This document shows positions 22,500 to 36,185 of a stretch of 64,000 nucleotides of DNA, piece by piece. This stretch comes from Archegozetes longisetosus. Taxonomy: Eukaryota > Arthropoda > Arachnida > Sarcoptiformes > Trhypochthoniidae. The notes below the pieces were generated by a model, which was not told the DNA's origin, did no database searches, and saw only the letters and a list, made by a program, of their open reading frames with translations. The DNA is taken from the NCBI GenBank assembly GCA_018873245.2, contig JAEMBT020000008.1, positions 7,904,238 through 7,968,237 on the forward strand, written 5' to 3'. Made by a program: the position numbers and the translations under genes. Each line of letters opens with the position of its first letter. Within the stretch, counting starts at the first letter, position 1.

Positions 22500-25400
22500 T
22501 TATCCGGATAGCACTGACACAGATTATTTCATATTTTTTTAGTTTTTTTAGTTTTGGTTTTAATTTTATGCTTCCTTCGGGTTTACCTCCACGTGGTAGG
22601 GAGTGGGCAACACAAAAGTTATATTTTTGTGGCTAAAAACCCGAAAAAATCTATTTTTAACATAAGGTGGTTTTTCCCTCATAAACTCGAAAACTATTGA
22701 TTTTAGTAAAAGTGCCTAGAGACTTTTGTGTTCAGCATTAAAAGACCTTTCAAATGATATGCCACTCATCGAAATCGGACTGGGCCCAGACATTCATAGA
22801 AAAATATTATCCTTCTTACTACTAATAAAGTAAAACTTTCGATTTAGTTGTTTTGTAACACCAGCATACATTCCTGTTTATTGAATGACTAATAGAGAGC
22901 TTTTACATTGTTTTGTCGTCAACTGTTTAATCATTCGATACAATAAATCAAACAATTTTAGTACTATCGAAAGTGTCACTAAAGAAACACTTCAATTAGG
23001 TCTTATTAGACTAGTGGCCAAATTGATTGTACAAAGTCTTGAAAAGTTTCAAGCTTTGAGATTGAAACTATGTAAGGCTTCAAACATTTTTATCGATTTA
23101 CTTTCATTAACTTTTAACGAATAACAATTAAAATGAACTGACCTCTTGCAGAGTTACTAGTGAGCGATCAAAAGTATCACTATTATTAGAAGCAATGTAC
23201 CGTTATTTGCTCTTACTTCGCTTATTTGCTACTCATACAATGCGTAAATTTTAAAAGAAATGAAGGTTAGCAAATAAATAGTATTTAGAAAATGGTTCAT
23301 AATACAATTTATTTGTATTGACTCATAAGTGAGAGTTAGATACTTCAATACAAACTTAAATCTTTTGATCACTCATCATAAAAATTAACAGTAATGATGT
23401 GCAAACAACAAAGTATTTTGAATATTTTCCTTTCAAACATATGCTGAAAAAATGATATAATTTGAGTAAGTTCAAACATTATTTTTGTTATTCCCTTGGT
23501 TCATCAATGTGTCTCATTGATTAGAAATTCGAAATCATTCACTCATTCATGTACCCTATTAATCATAGTATTTTTACAATGATTAAAGTAAAAAGTGTAA
23601 TTGAGAACTTTACCATTTTCCTTTTTTTGATTTTATGAATGATAGGAAGTCTAGTTATGTAAAAGCAAATATTAGTATATGAAGCAATAGTTCTATCCCA
23701 TACTCCATACTAAAGCCATTTTATTAATTGTTATGGACACACCAATAGTTCACACTTTTATTCATAGTTTTAAATGAAGTTATTTGGTGTGACTTTTGGT
23801 TAGAATTTCCTCAACTTTTATGCAATACAGTTAATCACGACAACCGTTTGTTCGCGTTTTTATTCATGGTTCAAATTAGTTTTACTTTAAGGCAACCATT
23901 TTCACTTGAGTTAACTGTTTGTGAACTGAATTAAATTTGGACACTCACAGATTATTATTTTATTTTCGAGAAATGAGGTTCTGGAATCTTGAAAACATTT
24001 TGTCTCAAGACGAATTGAATTCGGAATAATATAAAGGAAAAAGATTATTGCATATCTTCTTGCATTTAAAACACTAACCTTTTCTCTTAAATTTATAAGA
24101 TACACTAAATATAGGAATAACTATAAAACAAATAATATTTTACAATTTAACTAAAAATTTAATAGCAAATCTATTTTGAACAAAAATGGACCATTTTATG
24201 AATCAATTTTTGATAAGACAATATTAGGTATTAATGAACTTTTAAACTCTTAACCATCCATCAAATTTTTGTTTTCTAATCAATCACTGAGCCTTAATTG
24301 TGTGTGAGCATCAAAACATCAAAATTTTTGAAAATTTAAGGCTAGTCATTGTAATAAAGCTAATAAAAATATTTTTCGAGAATCGAACGACTCTCAAAGC
24401 CCCTCTCGAAAATACCGTTTTATTTCGCTATGCATTTCTCCTGTAGGTCTCATTCAAGGAACCTTAAACTTTTCTCATACTGTCAAATAAAACATGTTTT
24501 CTATTGCATAAAAGCTCAAAATTCATCATAATTACTCCTTCTAGAAACAGGATTTCAATGATTCACCCAGAAGAAAATGGTTCTTTTCAACTCTTAGTCT
24601 TGTTTCTATTGGTTTTAAAAGTTTAAAACTCTAGACGAATATCTTTTACATTTTTAAGATTATATTTTCGGAAAGCCTGAAAAATTGAATTGGACTTAAA
24701 CCCCAATATAATATTTAAGTGAAACAATGATCTTTCCATTCACAATAAAACTTTATTAAGTAATCAATTAATTAAATACAGAAGTATTTCAGATAAAAAC
24801 TAAGAGAAAAATAACCATAAAATAGTAGTTGTACTTGAGGAGAAAACTGCCATAAAACTAAACTAATAGCAAAGTATTCGTCATTATATTTGTACTAGCA
24901 ATAAATGATTGCAAATTACTATCAAAATCATAATCTCTCTCATATTAACTAACCATTGATAACAAGTTTTAATGAAGAAAATGCACTCTCAAGATGTTAA
25001 TAAAATTATTTCTATTATATTACTACTAGTAAAAGACTAAAATTGCATTCAACAGAAAGAAGAATTGAAAATTTTAGGTTTTATTTAACAAAATTTGTTT
25101 AGTTTCAATGACAAATTGCTACAAAAATAGCATAGGATAGAAAGTCAATAGAAATGTGTAAAGAGACTAGGGCTGATAAGTTAGCTGAAACCAAAGCTGA
25201 AATAAATTAGTGCCAGGCTTTTAGTGGTACTGCTCAGATGGATATAGCTCCGTCATAACAATCGTAACATTTAAATAATTACTTCATTTGAAATAAAAAA
25301 GTTTTTAGTTGCTAGCCATTCCACCGAAGAGTATGAACAATTAAATAGTTTTGATAAAAAGATGAATGCCTATTATTTCTGGGGATTACTTTTATTATCA

Positions 25401-28400
25401 TTTGATTCAGATAATCTTTCGATACAAAATGAAAGTTAAATTGTATGATAGACTTTAAACTGATTAACAATCAAACATAATATAAATTTGTATACTTGAT
25501 TGATTACGATCTTTATTGTGCTATTTTCAATTGAAAAGTATAACTAGAAGTGAACATATCAGAAATGTTTACAGAAAAATTGACCCTGGAAAAACACGCA
25601 CAAATTTTGCTCATTAATTTATAGGTTTTATGTAAAATATAAAAGGATCCTCTAGTAAGATACTAAAACTAATGTGAAATTCTATTTAAATCATTATATT
25701 TTTCAAACGGTTACAACGAAGTAATCAATTAATGAGAACTTGATAAAATATTTGAATATTACTACAATTCCTATTTCTTAGAGTTCTTGTCAAAATGAGC
25801 TTCAGTACCAGGTAAACAGTTTATAAATATGAAAAGATAGTCTAATTTGCATAACAAAGTATCTTATCCCAAGTTATTTATTTGATCTAAGAGTAAAATA
25901 TAGTTAGTCTTGCAATATTTGCAACTTTATTTTGATTGGGTTTACGATTTGCTACATTTTGTGTCTTGTTATTAACGTTTTTTTATAATGCATTCCTGTA
26001 CAGAAATTTAATATTATATAATAATGAAAGTATGCAGTATTTTTAAGAACAAAAAGAGTTATCTCCGTTCAAATGTATATAATAAAATGTTATCAGAATA
26101 GCTAAGTTTATATACCTTAAGTTGCTATTGCTGGTGACATGCAATTTAAATAACCTTTGATTTTATTTTTATATTGTTATATTCTAAACCATAATAATCA
26201 AATTTTTAGAAGTACTATGAAATATTTTTGCCAATTATATCAAATTATGCCAGACTTGTTGTTATAACTAGGACTCAAATTTGCCATTGTGTCAAAAAGC
26301 ATTTGTCATACTAGCTATTGCTGAGTTCCCCCCTAATCGATGACACCATTGGTCTCTTGGTCTCCAGAGAGCGAACTAATAATAAAAAATACAATCATAG
26401 AGTGCTTTACATTCAATTTATTGCCTAATAATAAAGATTAGATTAGGAGAGATTGTAGTTTAGAGAACAATATATACCATATTTAGTTGTATTCATTAGT
26501 GCCCCACTTGAAGACTCATTGTTCGTAATCATATGGAAATTATTATTGAAATGATAATAAAGTATTTCTTTCTCTTATAAAAGCTATCATTTGTGAACAT
26601 TAGCTCTAAATAATAATATCGCTTAATCTTATAGTTGTTTTCTACCAGATTATCATTATATACACACATTAATCCCTACGAATATCTAGAAAAATAAATC
26701 TATCTTTTGTGGAACAATTGAATGTATCGTCAGAATAGTAATTGTTAACAATTTGTATTGTTTTAGGAATTTTTCTGTCATATAGGCTTTAAGTTATCGA
26801 TACTTTCTATTTGGATTTAGAGCATTTTCTTGCCATTCCTAACTTGTGCACAAACGTTTACCCTTAGAGATTTTTTTATCTTATCTTTTGGTCACACGAT
26901 TGCATTTTGTATTTTTTCATAAGCAATTAACTATTAATACAAAATATACGCATTTAAGAACTTTGATAACAAAATTAGTTCCAAAAATTGATAGTAAGGA
27001 GTATTGTACTCAAAATTACGGAATATTATGCACGAATCAGATTAAGATGGCTTAAGATCAATGAAGTCGTGGATGAGTAACAAATGAGATAAACTTATCT
27101 TCTTATAAACAAAATTGAAATTTCATATCTTGAGTGTAAAAATAGTAAAAATGACTCAATAAGTAATTGTAATAAAGTTTAGCAATTTATATCATTATTG
27201 ATGATTTCAATGTCATATTTCAATTATGTTAATGATCATAGCTTTGAATTTTGTTTGAAAAAATCCTTCAATTTTCTAGTATTTGAAAGTATCCTTAATT
27301 AATATCGGGTTCTACTCAATAATTATTTTCTAATTTAGGTTACTTCAAAAGATTGTGAAGTCAATATAACTTTAACCTAATCAACTCTTATTAGTCAAGA
27401 CCTATGTTAAAGCTAACATTTCTAAATTGTTACGATAGTTTCCCAGCAATCCTAGCGAGTAGTCTCAAAAAATATATGAATGGATTGAAAAAATATGAAA
27501 ACTCATTACAAACTTCCCGAAAGTTTTACGACAGTATTCTTCAGGCAAGTTGAAAGCCTTGGAATAACTTGAAAGTTGATCCTATGAGTTTTTATTGAAA
27601 ACTATTCTATGTATAAGATCTCAAATTTATGAAGTGCTCAGTAAGTTAAAGAAAATAAATAATAACTAATAGCAGGTTTTCAGTTGCTTTCAATGACTTC
27701 TTTCTTTAAATAACATTTAAGTCAGTCCTCAATAAAAGTGATTTATTCATATGGCTTTCTATTATAATCGCAATAAGTTTATAAACTTGTTATATCATTG
27801 CAAGCCTTGATTCATAGTCAAAATCTTTATTCAAAAGTATGTGTAGCCTCATATTACTGTTAATAATTGTTATTTTGTTATTCTTATTAGTTTTTAACTA
27901 ATTCTTAAGTTTGTTTTCAGTAACTAAACAGAAAAATTTTAAAATTAATGAGTGATTTTCAATGAATGAGTTCATTATTTAACCCTAAAAGAGTTGAAAA
28001 ACAAGGAAAACCTTTTAATAACACTCGTCATTAAACAACATAATGCTATCATAAAAGAGTTTGTTTTTTGAGCCCAATGTCAACAAAAATTAAATAATAA
28101 AATAACTTCCCTTTGGAGAGCATTATGAGTAAGTATTTTCATGAAAACCATAACATAGTTAATGGCAAATAAAATTCTCTAATCCTGTCTGCTTTGTAAT
28201 TCAATACTTGAAATTAAATACTCGGTGTGAGCCTATTTTGCAGTGGCGTCATACAGCACAGCAAGCCCTTGTATTTTAAACTTGTAAAAAATTCATTTTC
28301 AACTCCCGGTCCGAAAAATCATTTTAAGTGACAAATTTCAAATTCAATTACAATTTAATAACTTTTGACTAGAATTTGTTCGAGTTTTTTCTTCATTTGT

Positions 28401-29190
28401 TGACTACTACACTTATATTTGTAAAGTAAAGGCCTTTATTTTAGTCAATTTATACGACAGGTGCGAACTTTGAGTGAGAAATATATAGATTTGACTCTAA
28501 AATAATTTTTTCTCTGCTATCAGGATCGAAATGAAAAAGTTTATATTATTCGGAATAATGATCACCAATAATAGTATGCATTAATGTGTGTCAACAGTGT
28601 GTTAAATAATACCAAACGCTATTAATTAGTGTTAACGAGAAAAATTTTTATTAGTCATAAACGGCTACATGTTCTTATTGAGTGAGTGCTTCGTTGTAAA
28701 GTTTATGGTATTTATTAGTTTCATTTTGGACGTTGTGTGGAAAAACTGTTTTTTTCTTTGCAAAAGTATTTCATGGACTATGAAAATTAATACTTCATTA
28801 TCTGATATGGTTTTGCAACTTTAGATTCTGTCTGCAAAATCAAGTATTTTTTAACTCACGTGTGACAGAGAGAGTGCGAGTGTTTCAAATCATGTTTTAT
28901 TTTTCTTCAAAAGATTTAATCTTTGAAAAGGAAAAAACACATTTTTTGTTACAATAAGTCCTGCATATAATTCAAAAATTTATTATTTTCAAAGTGAAGT
29001 TTAATCGTAAAACAGCTTTCATTTGATTATAAAAACAACATAAAAATTGACTTCTCGTGGAATATAAAGTTACAAAAACTTTTCTAAATCAACACAATTT
29101 TTCGAGACAATCAAATCAGCACTACTTCTATAGTCCAGATATTAGACTTGATAATAACTTCAATTAATCTTGAAAAATCATTCGATTGTC
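22500..29190. other. Long gene-poor AT-rich region
   Basis: No supported gene on either strand over 6.7 kb. The frames at 22885-23124, 23911-24105 and 26846-27055 lack domain, signal peptide or splice context. The segment 22560-22810 is less AT-rich and has the look of a dispersed repeat but no ends were found. A TGCAGTGGCGTCATACAG segment near 28241 resembles hAT-like ends seen at 50 kb. Confidence 0.5.
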
Positions 29191-29192
29191 AA

Positions 29193-29195
<3 letters not shown>

Positions 29196-29244
<49 letters not shown>
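29196..29244. repeat. (GA)n microsatellite
   Basis: An uninterrupted GA run of about 49 bases, 1.8 kb upstream of the KLF15-like gene. Confidence 0.97.
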
Positions 29245-29248
<4 letters not shown>

Positions 29249-29533
29249 ATAGAAAATCTGATATGATTATACATTCTAAATACGTATAGCATTTATTTGA
29301 TTTGATAAGCAGAAACATTTCTCTGATATAACTATTCATTGTTTGCGGTATTATATTAGTCTTGATTATTATACTATTCAAACTTCATATCACTTAGTCA
29401 TTTAAACTGTACGTTTCTAACTATAACAGCAATAATAGACATAGTTTTGATAGTTTTCTTCCAAAAGAACCCCCTCTGCAGTTCCCTTTCAGTGAACCCC
29501 CTGTCGTAAGGATCACAAGATTGATAAAAGAGC

Positions 29534-29557
29534 GAGAGAGAGAGAGAGAGAGAGAGA
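29534..29557. repeat. (GA)n microsatellite
   Basis: A 24-base GA run, the second in the upstream region of the KLF15-like gene. Confidence 0.95.
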
Positions 29558-29813
29558 CATAAAGAGAGAGCTAAACAATAATTGATTGCCAATTGCTTTA
29601 TATATAAATGAGTTTTTGAGTGCGTTTCATATGTTTTTTTGCTGACTCGATCTTCTGCTCAATTTCTAATTGTTGTGACTGGCACTCAAACAAAAATTTA
29701 GTTATATATATTTAAGTATAAGTTATAAAAAAATACCAACATCATTTTTATATAGCTTGTGCTGTACTTTTACTCAACCGACGACAATAAATAGATTTAT
29801 GACATTTTTTCTT

Positions 29814-29831
29814 TCTCTCTCTCTCTCTCTT
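29814..29831. repeat. (CT)n microsatellite
   Basis: An 18-base CT run, complementary in sense to the two GA tracts upstream. Confidence 0.9.
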
Positions 29832-31095
29832 TACTTCATATGGAATTTTATTCTTTACGTATTGTGTCAGAAGAATAAATAATTCGTTTGAAAATAAGTT
29901 ATTTTCCACGAGAGAACGTTTTTATAAGTCGACGACTAGCATTGGAAAACTTGACAAAACTTTTTTATTTGTATTGACCGCCAATTCTTCGTAACTAGTG
30001 ATAAACGTCAACGAGTTATTGGTATTGAAGCAAAAAAAATAAGTTCCTTTTGCTCTGGACACAATTCATTATAAGTGAAAAACTTAATTATAAATAAATA
30101 CTGACTAATAAGAAAGTTTTTCAAAGCCGGAAAAATTAGTTAAGCGCCGGTTTCTGTGAGTAATCTAATGCGAAAACATCCTGAACTATACGCTATACTT
30201 ACAATCCTCATATATGAGAGCTGGTAGTGATTGTGTACAAGTGTTTCACTTTAATATTTGACTCGATTTAATGCTAACACTGAACGTGTTTCAATGGCTG
30301 AACGCAATAACAGAACTTTGTATTAATGACTTATACCTCACTTTCGTATGATAACTGTAACTTTTAATGCTAAGAAAGATCTTATGCGTCTCCGTATTTT
30401 TCTTTACGTATGTACGCATTGATAATCTAATATAACCTGATTGTATGAATCATCTAAACATTTGACTTGAAGGAGAACTTGTATTCTTGCGATCATGAAG
30501 TGTTTTATTTTGAAAAAGTTTGTAAACTAACAGCTCATCTGCACAAATGTATGACTTTTTGTTGACTTTACTAATTATTTATTAAAGTTATTTAATATCA
30601 TTTCGATTATAACTTTCCCAAAAACTAAATCAACATAAAGTGCACTTGAGTTGATTTTAAGTAAAAGTTAGTTAGATAAGTGTTGGAAAAACTTGAATTC
30701 AACTTTTTGTAACTTTACATGTGCTTAGTTTGTCAGCAGTACGGAAAACTTTTAATCAACTTATTGTTAGTTCATTTGTGCTGAAAATTTGTCATAAGAG
30801 AGAAAATACTTTAATAACTGAAGAAAAATTTTTCTATTCTTTGTTAGTTTACATGTGCAACAAATTTGTCAGAAGTTAGAAGAACCTCAAACAAATTGAG
30901 AACATTTTTCATCAACTTATTTGTGCTAAAAATCTGCCACAAGTGAGAAAACAATTGATTTGTTACAACTTTTCTGATCAAATAAAAGTGAGATCAAAAA
31001 CAAAGAGGAATTTTTCTGTAACTCAGCTGATAAATAAAGTCTGACTTGAGATACAATTGAACCTAATTATCAATAACTTTAAACGTTATCTGGAA
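29832..31095. promoter_or_regulatory. Upstream region / probable 5' UTR of the KLF15-like gene
   Basis: No coding frame. The region is AT-rich and carries the 134-bp-period repeat at 30714-30960. No unambiguous TATA box was picked. The leader before the ATG at 31096 has in-frame stops before 31057. Assignment as 5' UTR and promoter is inference from position. Confidence 0.4.
30714..30960. repeat. Two imperfect tandem units, period about 134 bp
   Basis: TTTACATGTGC begins at 30714 and again at 30848. Each is followed by a TTTGTCAGnAGT block, then a TnATCAACTTATT block, then TTTGTGCT(A/G)AAAAT and a TGAGAAAA-type block. The units match in order and spacing with many substitutions and indels. 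Confidence 0.6.
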
Positions 31096-32319
31096 ATGGA
31101 AGAATTTATGCCATTAAGCTCTTCGTTGGAGCGCGAATTATTAACACTACAAAAGTTGAACTACTTCGAAGACGACGAAACTCGAAATATTGAGTCATGT
31201 CTCAGCTATTGGGACGACAATTTAGTCGCAGACCTAGACAATGATCTGTTAGATAGAAATCTTTATGACTATTTAAGTCAAACGTCTTCTAATAGCGGAT
31301 CATTTATTGATACTCAGGACGCGTTTAGCGGCGCTTCGGCTGAAGAACTGTTAGCATCGATATCATCGCCATCGCCGTCGTCATGGGACTCATCATCATC
31401 TCCACTATCATCGCCTTCTATATCAGAAGAAGACTATTCGACTCAATGGACGCCTAATAATGATTTTGTAGTACTTGGAGTAGGTTTGAAGACATTGTCA
31501 TCAGATTCTGATTATTCAGCGCCAGAAATGACAAGAAATACAAATTATAGCAATAGTAATTCTCATAATTGCCAAAATATCTCAACCAATCCTAACAGTT
31601 ACCAATTTAAGTTACCATCACTTAAGCCTCAATATCCTCAACATATGCTTCTGCCAATCAATAGCAATAATAGTCCTAATAATCGAATCAATACATGCCT
31701 TAACACTAATATTGATAATAATCTTAATATAAATAATAATTTATTGCCAAAAGAGTTACCTATAGTGCCATCAGTTAGAACATCAACACCAAAGAGAAAC
31801 ACGTCTTCAACACCAAAAAGACAGCGAAAGAATGCATCACAAGAACAGATTGAGAAACAGTTTATTTGTAACTATGATAATTGCGGTAAAATCTATTCGA
31901 AATCATCTCATCTTAAGGCACATCTTCGTCGACACACTGGCGAAAAGCCATTCGCCTGTTTGTGGCCAGGTTGTGGATGGCGTTTCTCCAGAAGTGACGA
32001 GTTGTCACGTCATAAGAGATCGCATACAAATGATAAGCCCTACGAATGTCCGATATGCACAAAACGCTTTTCCAGAAGTGATCATTTGGCCAAACACCTG
32101 AAAGTTCATCGAAAAGAATTTCCGGATGGTATCAAGTACGAATTATTATTGCCGCGAAAAGGGCGCGCTGGTCGCAGGCCTAATAACTACCATCAGCAAC
32201 AGCAGCAATTGTTACAACAACAGCAGCAACTGTTATCATCGCAAAATTCGCCAATGATTATGTCTAATAATAATCCTTTAACTCTTATTAATTCCAGCGT
32301 TTCTAATCTCTGCAATTGA
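31096..32319 (+). CDS. KLF15: Krueppel-like factor, KLF15 type
   Basis: Intact 407-residue single-exon frame from the ATG at 31096. The N-terminal 250 residues are acidic, then Ser- and Asn-rich, with a basic KRQRK stretch (residues 241-245) just before the fingers. Three C2H2 zinc fingers follow: C258/C263/H276/H280, C288/C293/H306/H310, C318/C321/H334/H338, joined by TGEKP and TNDKP linkers. The finger sequence, above all [28 protein letters not shown] and ARSDHL-like [14 protein letters not shown], matches KLF15 more closely than KLF2/4, KLF9/13 or KLF10/11 in my memory of the families. The C-terminus is Gln-rich. A nuclear factor binding GC/CACCC boxes; KLF15 relatives regulate metabolism and excretory-cell or muscle genes. 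Upstream GA tracts and a repeated block may be regulatory. Confidence 0.92.
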   Translation: MEEFMPLSSSLERELLTLQKLNYFEDDETRNIESCLSYWDDNLVADLDNDLLDRNLYDYLSQTSSNSGSFIDTQDAFSGASAEELLASISSPSPSSWDSSSSPLSSPSISEEDYSTQWTPNNDFVVLGVGLKTLSSDSDYSAPEMTRNTNYSNSNSHNCQNISTNPNSYQFKLPSLKPQYPQHMLLPINSNNSPNNRINTCLNTNIDNNLNINNNLLPKELPIVPSVRTSTPKRNTSSTPKRQRKNASQEQIEKQFICNYDNCGKIYSKSSHLKAHLRRHTGEKPFACLWPGCGWRFSRSDELSRHKRSHTNDKPYECPICTKRFSRSDHLAKHLKVHRKEFPDGIKYELLLPRKGRAGRRPNNYHQQQQQLLQQQQQLLSSQNSPMIMSNNNPLTLINSSVSNLCN

Positions 32320-32357
32320 TTAGTTTCTGGTGTTTCTCATCGAACATATTTCTGGTG

Positions 32358-32479
32358 CAGTCAAACCTCGTTATAATCAGTAATTAAATTTGTTGTAACG
32401 AAACTAAGTTGTGTCAACTTTTTCCTAGTTATAGTTTCGATTTTAGCCGGGATCGAAAGTTTATAACGAGGTTTGACTG
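32358..32479. mobile_element. 122-bp pogo-like MITE in the KLF15 3' region
   Basis: Ends CAGTCAAACCTCGTTATAA and its exact 19-base inverse, beginning 39 bases after the KLF15 stop codon. The right flank is TA and the left TG, suggesting an eroded TA duplication. The terminal consensus is that of Tigger/pogo-type elements. If the transcript extends this far, the element adds a hairpin to the 3' UTR. Confidence 0.8.
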
Positions 32480-35400
32480 TATTCTTGATTTATAAAAATT
32501 CTGAAATATTGTTTCTCTTGAAAAAATTGATCGATAACCGCAATAATACTCTTAATTTAATTTATTATCATATACGAGGGCATAATCCATGATAATTATT
32601 ATGATTATTATTATCTGCTATTTGTCTTTAAAGATTTTCTCACTGTTTTGTGACAGAAATAAGTCATTCCTTTGGAGTGAAACTTTTTCCCTAAAAGTTT
32701 GTGTAAATTGATTTTCTTATTGTTCAGAATTTAGTTTTTTTCTTTTGTTAATCAACTTATTGAGTCTTATATTTTTGATCTTGATTTGGAGGTTATGGAA
32801 TCCAAAGAAATATATTTATGAAATTACCTAAATTAGGTCTAAAATTAATTATAATTGCCATTAAATTAATGACAACTAGGAATCAAACATATCAACAAAT
32901 TTTTTCTCATTAGACAATATCTATGCATCAAATCATTTTTACATTTGAACTATTCAAAGACAAATTTTAATCATTTATTAATTAAGATTTTGTCATAAAT
33001 TCAAACAATGTATTAAATAACTATAATATTGAAAGTTAATTATTAGGAAATCATAATTAATTAATTATATAATTATTTATAACTCAAAGTATGTAAAAAT
33101 CACTTATGAAAATAATTTAATAAAATGATTAATATTTTAAACGTCTTTTCAGCTAAAAGTTTAAAATAATTTTTAAAACTTTTTCAAATTATCCACAAAA
33201 GAGAGTAAATATTTGATTTCTAGAAATTGAGGATGTATACTAACTTTTCGGGCTTGAATGCAACTTCAGCTTTAATGTTGAGTCTAAAGTAGAGAATTAA
33301 GTTAATCTAATCTAAAATTGCTTTTACTTTGGATCTTTATTGGGAATCCTTATAAAGATAGACAAATCATTGATATTTTTGGAAATTGTGCTCAAGTTTT
33401 TTCAGTTCGTTATTCTTTTAAATAATAGATATGACACTTGAGTTAATGCTTTATTTTATCGTAAATTAATTCTTTGCTTAAAGATAGTGAATGCTCTCAA
33501 AATGAATTGATTGTATGTATCAGATGGCATTCACTATTAAGTTGTATTTAAGTGCTATGAATATAGTCTAACTGTTTATTGCCTAAAACCATTTCTTTAC
33601 TATAAACTCGAGTTTAGAACTCATTTTTAGGTTTTATTTGACTTGTTATAAATTTATTTTTTCGGAGTAGTGGTTCAAAAAATGTTACCATTCAGCTCCA
33701 CTTCCATCTCATTGAAAATTTTCATATTTCATAAAAATGAATTAAACCCCAGATTCAATACTTTTCTCTATTGACGATTGAGAGCAATTTTTCAAAATAT
33801 CGTTTTGACCTTGATTAAGGTTAAAAAAGTTTTGAGATTTCTTGCTCTCATTCAATTTGTTTTACTATTAAACCAAAATTGATTCAAAAAGTGATTCATC
33901 TAATTCCCAAGTATCTGATGCTTTTCTACGAATGAGTTCAAAAACTCGAATGACAGGGTTTACGTGTTACAGAAAGTAGCGAAACTTTAAAACTTTCGAA
34001 AGCCTCTGAAATAAAATTGCTTTTAAGATTAACTTTTATAATCAAATATTTCTTAAATCATGAACAGAAGAAAGGATTTTTAAAAATACAATCTCGCATT
34101 TATATGTCATAAGACACACTTAAAAGAAAATTAATTGTCAAGACAATGTTAGAATTTTCAAACTTCCAGTTATTTGTGTTTATCAGTCCTTAAAATTAAT
34201 TCTTAACTAATCTATTATGTCATTGATTTAAAAGTGATGATATGACACAAGATTTGTTTATCAAACATTGTCTTATGGAAGGAAATTATGTGTAAACTTA
34301 TTACAACACACCTAATCATTAAGTTTTTCAATGACTATGCGTCAACTTCTCGGGAATTTCAAAACCGATGCAGGAATTTATTTAAAAAAGATCTTTAATT
34401 TGTTATTAATGTGCTCTGAATTAACTCAAAAATAAAAATATTTTTCGAATTTTCAAGCGATGAGGCAATAAAATGCTAATCAAAAACTTTAATTTATTCA
34501 TCCGGAACTTAAGTTACTAGTTAAGTTCAATGAAAACTAGTTTTCTAATATTTATCTGCTATTCAGTCAATCTGTATTTAAGTTGAGCCCTTTTTCTCTT
34601 AAGTTTAATAACTTCCCAAGTAATAAAGAAAATATCTTTAGTTTGACGTACTTTTTTCTACCACACATTACTATAAATGCCTAATTTTGTCATATTTTCT
34701 ACCTTAAGTGTCATGTATCAAAAATATCCTTTTAATTTGGTATGTAATTGCGTTATATATTTTATATGCTATTTTCCTTGTGCTATAGCTATCGCTCATA
34801 TTTAAGAAGAGTAACTAAATCAAAGCCTATTATTTTAGTATTTATTTTATTTTTAGTGCCGATCTTGAACGATATATCATCTTGTTTTGAGTGTCTGTGA
34901 ACTGTTTGCGGATTTTGAATATGTATAAAACTAACATGCTTTAGCATTTCAATAGATAATTAGTTCGCGATACAATAACCTAATTTCGTTAAACAGTAAT
35001 CTTTTCTAAGATTCATTTATCTCTTAATATCTGCCTCTTCAGTATGAAATATGAAGCCTTCGGTTCTACTTCTAGTCTCAAATGAGTCACTTTCGAGCCA
35101 AATTTCGCGATGTTCAGCAACATAAATGAAACGTAATGTTTTAATAACAGGACAAGTTTCTAATTCCTTGATAAATAATTTTTGATCCCTATTTTAATTT
35201 AATTTTTTCCATTTCCTCTGAATGTGTTTTAATTTTACAATCAACTTGGAAGCTTGTCCATTAATGTCTTCACCTATCTTTAAATCTTTTATTTTCTCTA
35301 AATTTATCCTTAAACTGAACGATTACTTCATCAGATTAAAGATTTTTTTCCAAAATAACATTCAAAAAAATCATTAAATGATTCGGGACGAGTTTTTTAG

Positions 35401-35982
35401 GATTAAATTTCCTTCATATACTACTTCCTTCCTAATCCTATTACGAACCGCTTTCTGAAAGTGCCCTCGAATTTAAGTAATCATAACGTGGTGCAATATC
35501 AACGAACTCATTCCTAACCTTAAGAATATGAGAATTCAAGTGAACCTTAAATTTCAGACCATTCTTAATCCTCCATTTCATTTATACAGAATGTATGCAA
35601 ATTTCCGTCATGCGGTAACAATAAATTGTCAGATTAGTTACAACTTATTTCTATAAAAGATTGCAATAATTTTGATCAATTCTGGTATATCTGAACAACA
35701 AGCTGACCATAAAATAAAGCTGTAATAGAAGATATGCTCATAAACCGTTACTGCCATTGAACGCGATCTACTGCAAGAGTTGGCTTTGATTTTTCTATTT
35801 AGAATACTTTTACAATGAATAGCATAAATTGATATTCTTTGTTACATCTGTTCCTAACCTATTCACTTCTATCATTACTCCAGGCATACACATTACCATC
35901 AAATGTTTATGCCGGTCAATAAACACAACAAGTATCAAAATATGTTCATCTCTTAAATATTAATTCAATTGTGGCTTATATA
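32480..35982. other. Gene-free AT-rich stretch
   Basis: Nothing coding seen on either strand; no paired inverted repeats found by eye. Confidence 0.5.
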
Positions 35983-36185
35983 CAGCACGGCTTAAAATTT
36001 TTTTTATCCCTAATTGAAAAAGCGCTTCTTAGTAAATGTTAAAACAGTTTAAAATCTTATCATTTATATCTCTTATCTTAAAATATATTGCACTCATATA
36101 AACTACTGTAGAGTTATGTGGTTTTGTTTTTTTTGGTTATGAGCGCCCTTTTTAATTAGGGATAAAAAAACTTTAAGCCATGCTG
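35983..36185. mobile_element. 203-bp MITE, TA-flanked, long TIRs
   Basis: Left CAGCACGGCTTAAAATTTTT, right on the reverse strand CAGCATGGCTTAAAGTTTTT; the match continues through TATCCCTAATT to about 43 bases with few differences. TA stands at both sides (35981-35982, 36186-36187). No coding capacity. Structure fits a Tc1/mariner-type MITE. Confidence 0.82.

Noticed and set aside
22885-23124. A 79-codon frame starting near 22885.
   Set aside because: It begins at a non-ATG codon context without signal peptide, domain or splice partner; composition is AT-driven.
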